Positions 5,898 through 15,286 of a stretch of DNA of 18,130 bases are shown piece after piece. The notes beneath the pieces are model-generated. The model did not search any database and was not told where the DNA came from. It saw only the letters and a list, made by a program, of their open reading frames with translations. Positions within the stretch are counted from its first letter, which is position 1; each line of letters opens with the position of its first letter. Both the position numbers and the translations under genes were made by a program. Source of the DNA: Nephthysia sp036513515 (GTDB lineage Bacteria > Chloroflexota > Dormibacteria > Dormibacterales > Dormibacteraceae); assembly GCA_036513515.1 (NCBI GenBank), contig DATBYW010000166.1, forward strand, positions 1-18,130, in the 5' to 3' direction.

Positions 5898-7513
5898 TCG
5901 GGCACTTCCTCGGTACGGGCGGCCGCCTCCTGACGTCCGCTCCTCACCGCCAGGCAGCTCACCGCTCCCAACGCCAGCGCCAGGATGGGCACCGCCAGGG
6001 TCGGCCGCATTGCGTCGATGAAGCCGTAGGCGAAGACTTCGTGCGCGATCTGGGCGATCTGGTGCTCGACCTGCGGCGGCAGGCCGGGAAGGTTGGCGAC
6101 TCCGCTGCTGGAGTTGCGACCGACCTCCAGCCCACCCTTGCCGGCATTGGTGAAGGCGTCGATGAAGCGCTGCCTGGCCTGCGATGGCATCTGGGGCGGG
6201 AGCTGGGTCGCGTACTTGACGGCCTGATCGTGGAGGCTCACTGCAAGCCGGTTCTGGAGTACCGCGCCGACCACGGCGCTGCCGATGGCGCCGCCGAGCT
6301 GACGAGTCGTGTTTAGCAGGCCCGAGGCGGCGCCCGCCACGCGCGGATTGATGTTGCGCATCGCCACCGTGGCGAGGGGGGCGAAGGTGCAGCCGAGTCC
6401 CACCCCGGCCACGATCGCGCCGGGCAGGAAGGTCAGCCACGTCGAATCGATTGAGGCGCGCCAGTCGATGATCCCCATACCCAGAGCGAACATGCCGAGG
6501 CCGAAGACGAGGATGTACTTGCCGCTGATCCGGTCCGCCAGGCGGCCCGCGAAGGGCGCCAGGAGCATGGAGACCAGCGACATCGGCAGCAGCGTCAGCC
6601 CGGCCTTGATGGCGCTGAAACCGAGCGCCGACTGCAGGTAGATGGTGATCGGCAGGAAGAGGCCGATCATGCCGAACGTGAGCACGGCGCCGACCCAGTT
6701 CATCAGCGAGAAGTTGCGATCCCGGAAGAGGCTCAGCGGCACCATTGGCGACGGGCGGCGGTAGTCCCAGAGGAAGAAGAGCACGAGCAGCACCAGCCCG
6801 GCGGCGATGATCAGCGGGATCGAGATGAAGCCGGTGACGGTGCCCCAGTCGAACCGCTGGCCCTCGATCAGGCCGAAGGTGATGGCGAAGAGGCCCGCCG
6901 ACGCCAGCAGCACGCCCACTGGCTCCACGCCCGCGGCGCGGCCCGGACGGATGTCGGGGATGATCAGCAGGCTGCCGATCAGGGCCAGGATCCCGATCGG
7001 GACGTTGACGTAGAAGATCGCCCGCCAGTCGAGGTAGGTGACGAGCAGGCCGCCCACCGTCGGTCCGGCAATGGTGGCGAGGCCGGCGATGCCGCCCCAG
7101 ACGCCGAAGGCCGCGCCGCGCCGCTCGGGCGGGAAGATCGTGGTCAGGATCGCGAGGGTCTGGGGGGTGAGCAGCGCGCCGCCGATCGCCTGCACCACGC
7201 GGGCCGCGATCAGCTGGTTGGGGTCCTGGGCCAGGCCGCAGGCGATGGAGGCCAGCGTGAAGATCGCCAGGCCGAGCGTGAAGAGGTTGCGCTGCCCGAA
7301 GCGGTCGCCCAGCCGGCCGGCCGTGATCAGGAGGACCGCATAGGTAAGCGTGTACGCGTTCAGGACCCAGATGACCTGGTCCAGGCTGGCCTTGAGGCCG
7401 TCGATCATGCTCGGGATCGCGATGTTCACGATCGTGATGTCGAGCAGGACCATGAAGAAGCCCAGGCACAGGCACACGAGCACCGCCCAGGGGTTGTTTC
7501 TCAGTCTGGCCAT
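5885..7513 (-). CDS. DHA2-type MFS multidrug exporter (EmrB/QacA family)
   Basis: The protein has 542 residues, with the 14-helix layout of the drug:H+ antiporter-2 family. Visible motifs are L-D-I-T-I-V-N-I-A-I-P in helix 1 (motif D1), G-R-L-G-D-R-F-G-Q-R-N (motif A, loop 2-3) and A-G-P-T-V-G-G-L (motif C, helix 5) followed by W-R-A-I-F-Y-V-N-V-P-I-G. It sits in the inner membrane and expels hydrophobic compounds using the proton gradient. ATG 7513 is chosen, not a farther upstream in-frame codon, because GAGGAGG (7521-7527) lies seven bases ahead and the ATG overlaps the PadR stop (TGATG). It is therefore co-translated with PadR and probably repressed by it. The drug specificity cannot be read. 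Confidence 0.93.
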   Translation of the reverse strand: MARLRNNPWAVLVCLCLGFFMVLLDITIVNIAIPSMIDGLKASLDQVIWVLNAYTLTYAVLLITAGRLGDRFGQRNLFTLGLAIFTLASIACGLAQDPNQLIAARVVQAIGGALLTPQTLAILTTIFPPERRGAAFGVWGGIAGLATIAGPTVGGLLVTYLDWRAIFYVNVPIGILALIGSLLIIPDIRPGRAAGVEPVGVLLASAGLFAITFGLIEGQRFDWGTVTGFISIPLIIAAGLVLLVLFFLWDYRRPSPMVPLSLFRDRNFSLMNWVGAVLTFGMIGLFLPITIYLQSALGFSAIKAGLTLLPMSLVSMLLAPFAGRLADRISGKYILVFGLGMFALGMGIIDWRASIDSTWLTFLPGAIVAGVGLGCTFAPLATVAMRNINPRVAGAASGLLNTTRQLGGAIGSAVVGAVLQNRLAVSLHDQAVKYATQLPPQMPSQARQRFIDAFTNAGKGGLEVGRNSSSGVANLPGLPPQVEHQIAQIAHEVFAYGFIDAMRPTLAVPILALALGAVSCLAVRSGRQEAAARTEEVPEAVA

Positions 7514-8151
7514 CACGGCGCCTCCTCTTGCATGTCCTTCAACCAGTTGGGGATCTCCGCCTGATCGGAGCTCTTGTCTTTTTCCGATATGCCGGCGGTC
7601 CACTCCAACTCACCGGATTGGATCTCGGCGGTGATCCGGCGCACCCAGTCCAGCTGCCACTTGCGCTGGTCCTGGACCATCTCCGCCTCGATCAGCGACA
7701 GCCTCGTAAGGCCTCGCCCTCTCAGCCAGCCGAGAATCTGGACGCCCGCGTCGATCTCCTTCTCGAGCGCAAGGCTCCGCATGCGCAGCAGCTCCACGGC
7801 TTCCGCTTTGGGAAGTTGGTGCATGAAGGAGAGGCCGGCCTCGAAGGAGCTGTACTCGCTGGTCGGGACGGCGAGCAGCTCTCGGAGCCGGTCCTGGAAG
7901 CGGTCACGGCCGTCTGCAGTAAGGGTGTAGACGGTTCGCTCCGGCCGGCGCCCCGGCCGCTCGATGTCGGTAGGCTCGATCCAGCCCGCGCGCTGGAGCT
8001 GCTCGAAGGTGTGATAGAGCGTGCCCAGGTTCAGCTTGATGTGCTTGTCCATGTGGCGCTGCCGCATAACGAAGGCGATCTCGTAGGGATGGCGCGGCCG
8101 CTCCCCCAGGAGTCCAAGAGCTGCGAGCGCCAGCGGTGTCATCTTCCCCAT
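7513..8151 (-). CDS. PadR-family transcriptional regulator
   Basis: The protein has 212 residues from ATG 8151. The N-terminal winged helix covers about residues 4-90: M-T-P-L-A-L-A-A-L-G-L-L-G-E, then H-P-Y-E-I, then L-N-L-G-T-L-Y-H-T-F-E-Q-L (recognition helix), then R-T-V-Y-T-L-T-A-D-G-R (wing). A C-terminal helical dimerisation domain follows (Vir_C type). PadR proteins repress efflux or detoxification genes and release DNA on ligand binding. The frame extends to a GTG at 8181, but that would put the palindrome 8157-8174 inside the gene; ATG 8151 or 8142 is more plausible. Its stop overlaps the MFS start by one base, so the repressor and its exporter target form one autoregulated unit. 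Confidence 0.92.
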   Translation of the reverse strand: MGKMTPLALAALGLLGERPRHPYEIAFVMRQRHMDKHIKLNLGTLYHTFEQLQRAGWIEPTDIERPGRRPERTVYTLTADGRDRFQDRLRELLAVPTSEYSSFEAGLSFMHQLPKAEAVELLRMRSLALEKEIDAGVQILGWLRGRGLTRLSLIEAEMVQDQRKWQLDWVRRITAEIQSGELEWTAGISEKDKSSDQAEIPNWLKDMQEEAP

Positions 8152-8156
8152 CCGGA

Positions 8157-8174
8157 ATAGTCCGGACGGACTAT
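8157..8174. promoter_or_regulatory. Perfect palindrome, candidate PadR operator
   Basis: ATAGTCCGGACGGACTAT is an 8-2-8 perfect inverted repeat, five bases before the PadR ATG. On the minus strand it overlaps TATAGT (8175-8170), five of six matches to a -10 box, so bound protein would block the promoter. It may also affect ccdA on the other side. Confidence 0.65.
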
Positions 8175-8231
8175 AACACACGGAATGATCCGCAAGGGGA
8201 AGGGAAGGTTCGCTGTAGGCTGGCGAGGGAG

Positions 8232-8939
8232 ATGAACGGTCCGGCGCTTCCCCTTCTGGCGGTGCTGGCCGGCGTGCTCTCCTTCAGCTCCCCCTGCACC
8301 CTGCCCCTGGTTCCCGGCTATCTCGGCTACATGTCGGGCGTCAGCTCGAGTAGGGGACGGACTCTCGGGGCGGCCGGTCTCTTTGTCGCCGGCTTCGCCA
8401 TCGTCTTCACCCTGCTGGGGGCGGTGGCCTCCGATATCGGATCGGTGCTGCTCGTGCACCGCCTCCTCCTGGAGAAGATCGCAGGCGTCCTGATCATCGT
8501 TCTCGGCCTCTTCGTCCTGGGCCTGCTTCGGCTTCCGCTGCTCATGAGAGAGGGCCGGCCCCTGATGGAGCGAGTTCGGCCCGGTCCCTCCGGCGCACTG
8601 CTCCTGGGGGTCGCCTTCGCCTTCGGCTGGACGCCCTGCGTCGGCCCCGTCCTGGGTTCGATCCTCCTCCTGGCGGGAGGCCAGGGCACGGTCGCGGCAG
8701 GCGCGCTGCTGCTCTTCCTCTACTCGCTCGGCCTGGGCGTCCCCTTCCTGGCTGCGGCGCTCTTCCTGGATCGCTACGGGGCGGTGAGCGAGTGGCTGCG
8801 CCGCCAGGCGCCGGTGATCAACGCGGTCGGTGGCGTGCTGCTCGTCGCCATGGGCAGCCTGGTCTTTCTGGGCCAGCTCACGCAGGTTCTGTCGCCCGCG
8901 CTCGAGCTCTACGCCCGGCTCAAGTGGCCCCCTCTCTGA
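8232..8939 (+). CDS. ccdA: CcdA/DsbD-type thiol-disulfide transmembrane protein
   Basis: This 235-residue integral membrane protein has about six helices. The two conserved redox cysteines are visible: C22 in S-S-P-C-T-L-P-L-V-P-G-Y and C136 in G-W-T-P-C-V-G-P-V-L-G, each next to the family prolines. CcdA carries reducing equivalents from cytoplasmic thioredoxin across the membrane to extracytoplasmic thiol proteins, for cytochrome c maturation or other disulfide reduction. No cytochrome c biogenesis gene is in the window. ATG 8232 is preferred because helix 1 begins right after it; GAGGG is only two bases upstream, so initiation strength is unclear. It stands alone, 94 bases before the sigma-factor gene, and is divergent from padR. 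Confidence 0.88.
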   Translation: MNGPALPLLAVLAGVLSFSSPCTLPLVPGYLGYMSGVSSSRGRTLGAAGLFVAGFAIVFTLLGAVASDIGSVLLVHRLLLEKIAGVLIIVLGLFVLGLLRLPLLMREGRPLMERVRPGPSGALLLGVAFAFGWTPCVGPVLGSILLLAGGQGTVAAGALLLFLYSLGLGVPFLAAALFLDRYGAVSEWLRRQAPVINAVGGVLLVAMGSLVFLGQLTQVLSPALELYARLKWPPL

Positions 8940-9033
8940 AGCCGCGGCGCTCCGGCGCTCGGCCGGCCGACATTACAAAGACTTAACAGGCAACCTAGAA
9001 ACCGAGCGCCGATCGGGCGTGTAATTCCTGGCG

Positions 9034-9588
9034 ATGGTGCCTGACGCCGCTCTTCCCTTCTTCCTCGCCAGACCACCGCAGGCATCCAGTCCCGAGGAAC
9101 TGGCGCGGGCGGCCCGAGGAGGCGACCCGGCGGCGTTCGAGATTCTCGTCAAGCGATACGAGCGCCGCGTCTACGGCCTGGCCCATCACCACCTCCACGA
9201 TCCTGACGAGGCGCAGGACCTGGCCCAGGAGATCTTCGTCCGGCTCTATCGAAACCTGGACCGCTTCGACCCCGGCAGACCCTTTGAGCCCTGGTTCTGG
9301 CGTCTGGCCGCCAACGTGGCCGTCAACTATGGCCGCAGGCGTCCGCCGCCCGCCAGCGATCGTGATCCACAGCCCGCCGCGGCCCGAGTACCTGGCGAGT
9401 GGCTTCCGCTGGAGGGGGCGCTGGCAGACCTCGACCCCGGACTGCGGCTGCCCCTGCTGCTGCATTACTACCTGGACCTCGGTCTCGCCGACGTCGCGAC
9501 CGCCCTCGAGCTCTCGCTCCCCGCCGTCAAGTCTCGGCTCCATCGAGGCCGCCGCCTCCTTCGCAGGGCCCTCAGCGAGGAAGGCTGA
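9034..9588 (+). CDS. ECF-type RNA polymerase sigma factor
   Basis: The protein has 184 residues. Region 2 is at about 27-100: E-I-L-V-K-R-Y-E-R-R-V-Y, D-E-A-Q-D-L-A-Q-E-I-F-V-R-L-Y-R, and F-E-P-W-F-W-R-L-A-A-N. Region 4 is at about 125-180: L-P-L-L-L-H-Y-Y-L-D-L-G-L-A-D-V-A-T-A-L, then V-K-S-R-L-H-R-G-R-R-L-L. Regions 1 and 3 are absent, as in group 4 sigma factors. It directs polymerase to a small stress regulon once released from its anti-sigma factor. The next gene overlaps its stop (TGATG) and encodes a ZAS anti-sigma factor, the standard arrangement. There is no Shine-Dalgarno sequence before the ATG; TGTAAT (9020-9025) ends eight bases upstream, so a leaderless start is possible. I found no clear copy of an autoregulatory ECF promoter. 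Confidence 0.93.
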   Translation: MVPDAALPFFLARPPQASSPEELARAARGGDPAAFEILVKRYERRVYGLAHHHLHDPDEAQDLAQEIFVRLYRNLDRFDPGRPFEPWFWRLAANVAVNYGRRRPPPASDRDPQPAAARVPGEWLPLEGALADLDPGLRLPLLLHYYLDLGLADVATALELSLPAVKSRLHRGRRLLRRALSEEG

Positions 9589-10091
9589 TGGCGGGTTCCT
9601 GCCTGGCGGTCCGGGCTCAGCTCGAGGCGCTGGTGGATGGGGAGGTCAGCGAGAGGACCGCCCGGCTGCTACGCGCCCACCTGACACAGTGCCCGGAGTG
9701 CCGCGAGCACTACGCGGCCGCCGCTTCCCTGCCCGGCCGCCTACGCACGCTGGGGTCGCCGGAGCCGCCGCCGACGCTCCTCGCCGCAACGCTCCGCGAG
9801 GTGGGGCGGGAGAGGGCCGGTGCGCTGCAGATCTGGGGCCTCTTCGCCGCGGAGGTGGCGCTGGTCCTGATCGCCGCCTGGTACCTGTCCGGCCTTTCCG
9901 GCCTGCTGGAGCTCGCCGGGCACACCGCCGGCGACGTGGGAGGCTGGCTGAGCTGGTTCGGAGGCCAGGCGGCGGTTCCGGCCCCAGTCGCGAACGACCT
10001 CTTCCTTCTCCTGATCTGCGGCCTGCTGGTGCTGGTGACCCTTTGTCATCTGGTTCTGCTCTCCCGCCGTGGCTCGGCCCACACTTCTTAG
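9588..10091 (+). CDS. Anti-sigma factor with zinc finger (ZAS) and two membrane helices
   Basis: The protein has 167 residues. The N-terminal cytosolic zinc-binding anti-sigma domain has C5, then H31-x3-C35-x2-C38 (H-L-T-Q-C-P-E-C), the ZAS signature. Two transmembrane helices are at about 84-106 and 137-158. It should hold the ECF sigma factor encoded just upstream at the membrane and release it after an envelope signal or zinc/thiol oxidation. The ATG overlaps the sigma stop codon by one base and is preceded by GAGGAAGG (9577-9584), so the two are translated together in fixed ratio. The extracytoplasmic loop is short, so any external sensor may be another protein, possibly the next gene. 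Confidence 0.87.
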   Translation: MAGSCLAVRAQLEALVDGEVSERTARLLRAHLTQCPECREHYAAAASLPGRLRTLGSPEPPPTLLAATLREVGRERAGALQIWGLFAAEVALVLIAAWYLSGLSGLLELAGHTAGDVGGWLSWFGGQAAVPAPVANDLFLLLICGLLVLVTLCHLVLLSRRGSAHTS

Positions 10092-10094
10092 CCC

Positions 10095-10808
10095 ATGCGC
10101 CAGTGGCGGTGGGCAGCTCTGCTGGGCGGCCTGCTCCTGGTCGCGATCCTTCTCTCCTGGGCCGACTCGACGCTCTTCAGATCGCTGTTCCCGCAGGCGA
10201 ACGTCCTGCCGGGGCCAGGCCAGATCAGGGGCGGGGTCCTCCCACGCCTCCCGGGGCCATTGCCGCCCGGAGACGAGCGGCGCGACGTCCCGGTCTTCGC
10301 GGGCCTCGGGCCGGTGGGCGGTGTCTTCGCCTTCTGGTGGTTCCTCAGCACCGGGGCGGGGGTCATCCTGCTCGCGCTGGCGGTCCTGGCCGTGATCCCC
10401 GCGCGAGCCCGGCGGGCCGCCGAGCGCCTCTCGGTCCCTGGGATGTCGCTTATGTTCGCGGCCGGGATCGCGGCCACCCTGCTGGCGGCGGCGCTCACGG
10501 TGCTAATGCGCGTGACCTTCGTCCTTCTCTCCCTGGCGCCGGTGGTGTGGGCCGTGGCCGCGGCCGGAGCGCTCTTCGGCATCGCGGTCCTCGCGCTCGC
10601 CACGGGGCGCTGGTTCCGGGCTCGGCTCGGCTCGGCGCCGGTGCTGGTGCCCGCCCTGGCGGGACTACTGCTGTTCTTCGACCTTGCGCTCGTGCCGGTG
10701 GCCGGCTGGCTCGTGCTCTTGCTGCTCGCAATCACCGGCCTCGGAGTGGCGGTGCTGACCCGCCTCGGTTCGGCGTCCGGATGGGGCCTCGACGCGCTGA
10801 ATTGGTAG
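10095..10808 (+). CDS. Polytopic membrane protein of unknown function
   Basis: I do not recognise this 237-residue protein. One helix is at about 7-22. A Pro/Gly-rich, probably extracytoplasmic stretch follows (about 35-70: L-P-G-P-G-Q, P-R-L-P-G-P-L-P-P-G-D-E-R). About five more hydrophobic helices come after it (near 78-100, 118-140, 142-165, 178-198, 200-222). It has no catalytic motif and no cysteine pair. It starts three bases after the anti-sigma stop and is therefore in the same operon, which makes it a candidate accessory sensor or partner of the sigma/anti-sigma pair. That role is inferred from position only. Confidence 0.75.
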   Translation: MRQWRWAALLGGLLLVAILLSWADSTLFRSLFPQANVLPGPGQIRGGVLPRLPGPLPPGDERRDVPVFAGLGPVGGVFAFWWFLSTGAGVILLALAVLAVIPARARRAAERLSVPGMSLMFAAGIAATLLAAALTVLMRVTFVLLSLAPVVWAVAAAGALFGIAVLALATGRWFRARLGSAPVLVPALAGLLLFFDLALVPVAGWLVLLLLAITGLGVAVLTRLGSASGWGLDALNW

Positions 10809-10842
10809 GCGTAGGAGAGGCTTTGTAGGGAGGTGCTTCGTA

Positions 10843-12593
10843 TTGGGACTTAGACAGGGATTGGTTCGGGGCCGTCTGGGCGGCGTCACCCTCACCAGGC
10901 AGCGCGCCGTGGTGGTGGTGCTCGCCCTACTCGCCCTGGCCCTGATCGTGTTCATAGCTGGCGACGTCCTCTTCCCGCGCGCGCCCACGGCGGCGCAGAC
11001 CCGCACCTTCGCGGTCCAGCGAGGCAGCGTGCAGTCCGCCGTCACCGGCACCGGAACCGTCGTCCCCGCCTCCCAGCAGAACCTGAGCTTCAGGGTGAGC
11101 GGGCAGCTCACCGAGGTCGACGTGAAGGCCGGCGACCACGTTAGCGTTGGGCAGGTCCTGGGCAAGGTCGATTCAACGACTTATCAGGCCGCGCTGGCCC
11201 AGGCCAACTCCACCCTGGTCCAGGCCCAGGCAACCCTCAACAACACCTTGAACGGCAACGCCGTGCAGACTGCGGCGGACAGCCTGGCTGCGGCGCAGCA
11301 GAGCTACGCCGACACCGTGAACTCGGTCAATCTGTCCAACCAACAGGACTCCGCCGCGGTGGCCGCGGCTCAGCAGCAGCTCAACTCGGATCAGTCGGGC
11401 ACGCCCAGCTCCGCGCAGCTTTCGGTCGACCAGACTGCCGTCAACTCTGCTCAGAACCAGCTCACCAACGACAACGCCCAGTTCCAGCGCTACCAGTGCT
11501 TCCTACCCATGCCCCCCAACCCGGGCCAGTGCCCGACAGCGGCTCAGCTGCAGCGCGACCAGCAGACTTTGAGCCAGGCGCAGCAGAAGCTGAGCCAGGA
11601 CAACCAGGGGGCGTCCAAGGTGTCCCAGGACCAGCAGACCCTGGGCCAGGATCAGCTGAAGCTCTCGATCGACCAGGCCAACAACCAGAAACAGGTCGAC
11701 CAGGCCCGGAACGCGATAGTGCAGTCTCAGGACGCGCTCAACAGCCAGACCATCCAGCGTCCCAACACGATCGCTCAGCAGCAGGCGCAGGTGAGCAGCG
11801 CCCAGGCTCAGGTTCTGCTTGCGCAGACGAACCTCAACAGCACGACGCTGACCGCGCCCACCGACGGCACCGTGATGAGTCTCAGCGGAGCCGTCGGTGA
11901 GAGCGTGGCCAGCGGTGGCGGCGCCACGGCCCTGGCCCCGGGCTCCACGGCGCCGCAGCCCGCCAGCGGTGGCGCCGCCTCCTCGTCGGGTGCCGCGTCA
12001 TCGGGCGCCGGCTCCAGTGGCGGCGGGTCGAGCGGCAGCTCGGCCTTCGCTGTGCTCGGGAACGTGGCCGGACTGCAGGTGGTGGCTCCCTTCGCGGAGG
12101 CCGACGCGGCCCGGGTGCAGGGCAGCCAGGAGGCGTCGGTGACCTTCGACGCAGTGCCGGGCGTCACGGTGCCGGCGCACGTGCTGGCGGTGGCGGTCGC
12201 CGGGACCGTCGTATCCAACGTGACGAATTACTACGTGACGCTGACCCTGGACCAGGCCAGCCAGCAGCTCAAGTCGGGCATGACGGCCAACGCCAGCGTG
12301 GTCGTGAGCCAGGCCAGCGACGTGCTGATGGTCCCCAACTCCGCCATCACGCGCCTTGGCGGCCAGTCCTACGTCACCGTCCTCAGCCGGGACGGCATGA
12401 CGCAGACCCGGGTGCCCGTCCAGACGGGCACCGTGGGCGACTCCACGACCGAGATCACTTCCGGCCTGAGCCAGGGCGATCGGGTCGTGCTGCCCCAGCT
12501 CCGGCTGCCCTCTCAGACCCAGACCACCGGTGGCGGCCGCGGTGTCCTCGGCGGTGGCGGTGGCGGCGGAGGTGGCGGTGGAAGGGTCGGCGG

Positions 12594-12597
<4 letters not shown>
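10843..12597 (+). CDS. HlyD/MacA-like membrane-fusion (adaptor) protein of an ABC exporter
   Basis: The protein has 584 residues. The start is TTG at 10843, nine bases after AGGGAGG (10827-10833). One anchoring helix is at about 20-43, then a lipoyl half-domain (S-F-R-V-S-G-Q-L-T-E-V-D-V-K-A-G-D-H-V). A very long Gln/Asn/Ser-rich coiled-coil hairpin (about 110-325) has its tip near C219-x10-C230. The second lipoyl half is T-A-P-T-D-G-T-V. A Gly/Ser/Ala low-complexity insert covers about 355-400, followed by beta-barrel and membrane-proximal domains and a tail of about 20 residues that is mostly glycine. Its stop overlaps the MacB ATPase start (ATGA), so it is the adaptor for that transporter. 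It links the inner-membrane transporter to the envelope; whether an outer-membrane partner exists is not shown here. Confidence 0.88.
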
Positions 12598-13318
<721 letters not shown>

Positions 13319-13322
<4 letters not shown>

Positions 13323-14572
13323 AACTGTTCGAAGCCCTGTCCCTGGCTATCGCCGGACTCAGCGCCAACCGGCTCCGCTCCGGGCTCACCATGCTCGGCA
13401 TCCTGATCGGGGTGGCCGCCGTCATCCTCCTGGTCGCGGTCGGCAACGGGACCTCGGTCCAGGTGCAGAACCAGGTGCAGTCGCTCGGCTCCAACATCGT
13501 CTACATCTACCCCTCGAGCGCCCGCGTGGGGGGCGTTTCCCAGGGGTTCGGTTCCGCTCAGACCCTCACGCAGCAGGACGTCGACGCCCTCAACGATCAC
13601 TCGCAGGCTCCGGACATCGTCACCGCGATACCGGTGGCGAACGCATCCGGACAGATGGCGTACCAGAACCAGAACTGGTTCGCCAGCACCAGCGGCTCCA
13701 CCCAGGACTTCCCCCAGGTCCGCAACTACCAGGTCTCCAACGGCGCCTTCTTCACAGCCGGCGACGTCCGCAGCAGCGCCAAGGTGGTGGTCCTCGGCCA
13801 GACCGTCGTCGACAACCTCTTCGGCGGCGACCCCAGCGCCGCAGTCGGAAAGACGATCAAGATCCAGCGTCAGTCCTTCCGGGTGGTCGGCACCTTCGCT
13901 GCCAAGGGGTCGGCGGGGCTCGGCAACCAGGACAACGTCGCCGTGGTCCCCATAAGCTCCGCCTGGGCCTATTTGACCGGCGGCCGGGGAAAGAACATCG
14001 GCCAGATCGTCGTCCAGGCGACCAGCTCTGACAGCGTCCCGGCCGCGCAGCAGGAGGCGACCCAGATCCTGCTCAACCGTCACAACATCGGCGATCCGAC
14101 GCAGGCCGACTTCCAGACCCAGTCCCAGCAGGACATCCTGAGCACGTTCAGCCAGATCACTGGCGCGCTGACCGTGCTCCTGGGCTCGATCGCCGCCATC
14201 TCCCTGGTCGTGGGAGGCATCGGGATCATGAACATCATGCTGGTCACCGTCACCGAGCGAACCCGGGAGATCGGGATCCGCAAGGCGATCGGGGCCAGGC
14301 GGTCCGACATCCTCCTCCAGTTCCTCATCGAGTCGATGTTTCTCTCCGGCCTGGGTGGCCTTCTCGGCATCCTGGTCGGCGCGGGGCTCGCCAGCTGGCT
14401 CAACCGGACCAGCCTGCAGATCGCCGGCGGGGCCCTGCCGCCTCCCATCGTCTCCGTTCCCTCGGTCCTGCTCGCCTTCGGCGTCTCGGTCGGGATCGGG
14501 CTCTTCTTCGGGATCTACCCGGCCAACCGGGCAGCCGCCCTCAACCCAATCGAAGCACTGAGGTACGAGTGA
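13319..14572 (+). CDS. MacB-type ABC transporter permease (FtsX-like)
   Basis: The protein has 417 residues, GTG start in a GTGA overlap with the ATPase gene. It has a first helix near 18-42, a large extracytoplasmic MacB_PCD domain at about 45-270, then three C-terminal helices (about 280-305, 335-365, 375-400) with the FtsX-family block E-R-T-R-E-I-G-I-R-K-A-I-G-A-R between helices 2 and 3 and the ending P-I-E-A-L-R-Y-E. This is the standard four-helix MacB permease. It works with the upstream ATPase and adaptor to expel peptides, macrolide-like drugs or lipids; the substrate is not known. The periplasmic domain is rich in Gln and Ser, like the adaptor. Confidence 0.94.
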
Positions 14573-15033
14573 TGCAGCAGAAAGTGATAGCGGGTCTTGT
14601 CGTGCTGGTGGGGGTGCTGGCCGGCTTCTACGGCGGTGCCAAGTACGGCGCCACGCACACGACAGCCTCCGCCGCCTCGACTGGGGCCGCCACCAGCTCT
14701 AGCAACCGAGCCGCCACCGGGGCATCCCCCGGCGCCCGAGCCGGCGCCGGCGCCGGAGGCTTCGGCGCGCCCGCCGCGGCGGGACAGATCGTGGCGGCGG
14801 CCAACGGCACCATAACTGTGCACGACCGCACGACTGGCAAGGACGTCAAGGTCAACGTCGGCAGCGCCCGGATCAGCAAGACCGTGCAGGGCAGCGCGGC
14901 CGACCTGACTCAGAACCAGACCGTGACGGTCTCCGGCCAGACCGGCGCTGATGGCACGGTCAACGCCCAGGTGGTCGCCATCGGAGCCGGCCTCGGCGGC
15001 CGGGCGCGACCGAGCCCGAGCCCGAGCAGTTAG
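14572..15033 (+). CDS. Membrane-anchored DUF5666-like protein
   Basis: The protein has 153 residues. ATG 14572 overlaps the permease stop by one base; the GTG one codon earlier is also possible. One signal-anchor helix is at about 5-22. A low-complexity Ala/Ser/Gly linker follows (about 27-68), then a compact beta-rich domain (about 70-140: G-Q-I-V-A-A-A-N-G-T-I-T-V-H-D, then V-K-V-N-V, then Q-T-V-T-V-S-G-Q-T) that resembles DUF5666/OB-like modules, and a Pro/Ser tail (S-P-S-P-S-S). It is probably an extracytoplasmic accessory part of the exporter operon. No catalytic residues are evident and the function is unknown. Confidence 0.75.
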   Translation: MQQKVIAGLVVLVGVLAGFYGGAKYGATHTTASAASTGAATSSSNRAATGASPGARAGAGAGGFGAPAAAGQIVAAANGTITVHDRTTGKDVKVNVGSARISKTVQGSAADLTQNQTVTVSGQTGADGTVNAQVVAIGAGLGGRARPSPSPSS

Positions 15034-15062
15034 ACGGCCTGGAGGGGGGAGGCTCCGCCAAG

Positions 15063-15242
15063 ATGGTCCGCGCGGCCTGGTTCGCGGCCGCGGTCATCGC
15101 GGCAATGCTCGGCTACGACCTCCTGCTCCGCGACTGGCTGGGTGACACCGGCTGGTTTGTGATCGGTGTCGGCGTCGGCATCGCCACCGCCGTCCTGGGC
15201 AGCCTGGCCCACGACGCCCTGGCCGGCGTCCGCGACCGCTAA
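15063..15242 (+). CDS. Small two-helix membrane protein (59 residues)
   Basis: ATG 15063 opens 59 codons to TAA 15240-15242. Helix 1 is near residues 4-17 (A-W-F-A-A-A-V-I-A-A-M-L-G-Y) and helix 2 near 27-45 (W-F-V-I-G-V-G-V-G-I-A-T-A-V-L-G), with a short D-rich loop between. A strong purine run ending GGGGAGG (15046-15052) is ten bases upstream. It lies 29 bases after the DUF5666-like gene and is the last gene of the exporter run. The family is not recognised. Codon third positions remain GC-rich as in its neighbours, which supports real coding. Confidence 0.6.
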   Translation: MVRAAWFAAAVIAAMLGYDLLLRDWLGDTGWFVIGVGVGIATAVLGSLAHDALAGVRDR

Positions 15243-15286
15243 GAGATCCTGCGTGAAGGCCGCCCGAACGGACAGCTGATTACTTC

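Noticed and set aside
5784..7475. 563-residue minus-strand frame overlapping the MFS gene
   Set aside because: Its Arg/Pro/Gly-rich translation has no membrane helices; the MFS frame on the same strand shows all DHA2 motifs.
7514..7603. Upstream extension of the MFS gene to 7603
   Set aside because: The extension is charged, overlaps the PadR gene and lacks a ribosome-binding site; ATG 7513 has GAGGAGG and the stop/start overlap.
8973..9025. ECF-type autoregulatory promoter before the sigma gene
   Set aside because: GGCAAC at 8989-8994 resembles an ECF -35, but no CGT-type -10 lies at the expected 16-17 base spacing.
9284..10828. 514-residue plus-strand frame across sigma, anti-sigma and membrane protein genes
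   Set aside because: It is a low-complexity Arg/Gly/Pro shadow; the three genes in other frames have clear motifs and coupled starts.
12535..12590. GGT/GGC-rich tandem repeat as a separate DNA repeat element
   Set aside because: It is the codon run for the glycine-rich tail of the adaptor, in frame, so it is reported as part of that gene.
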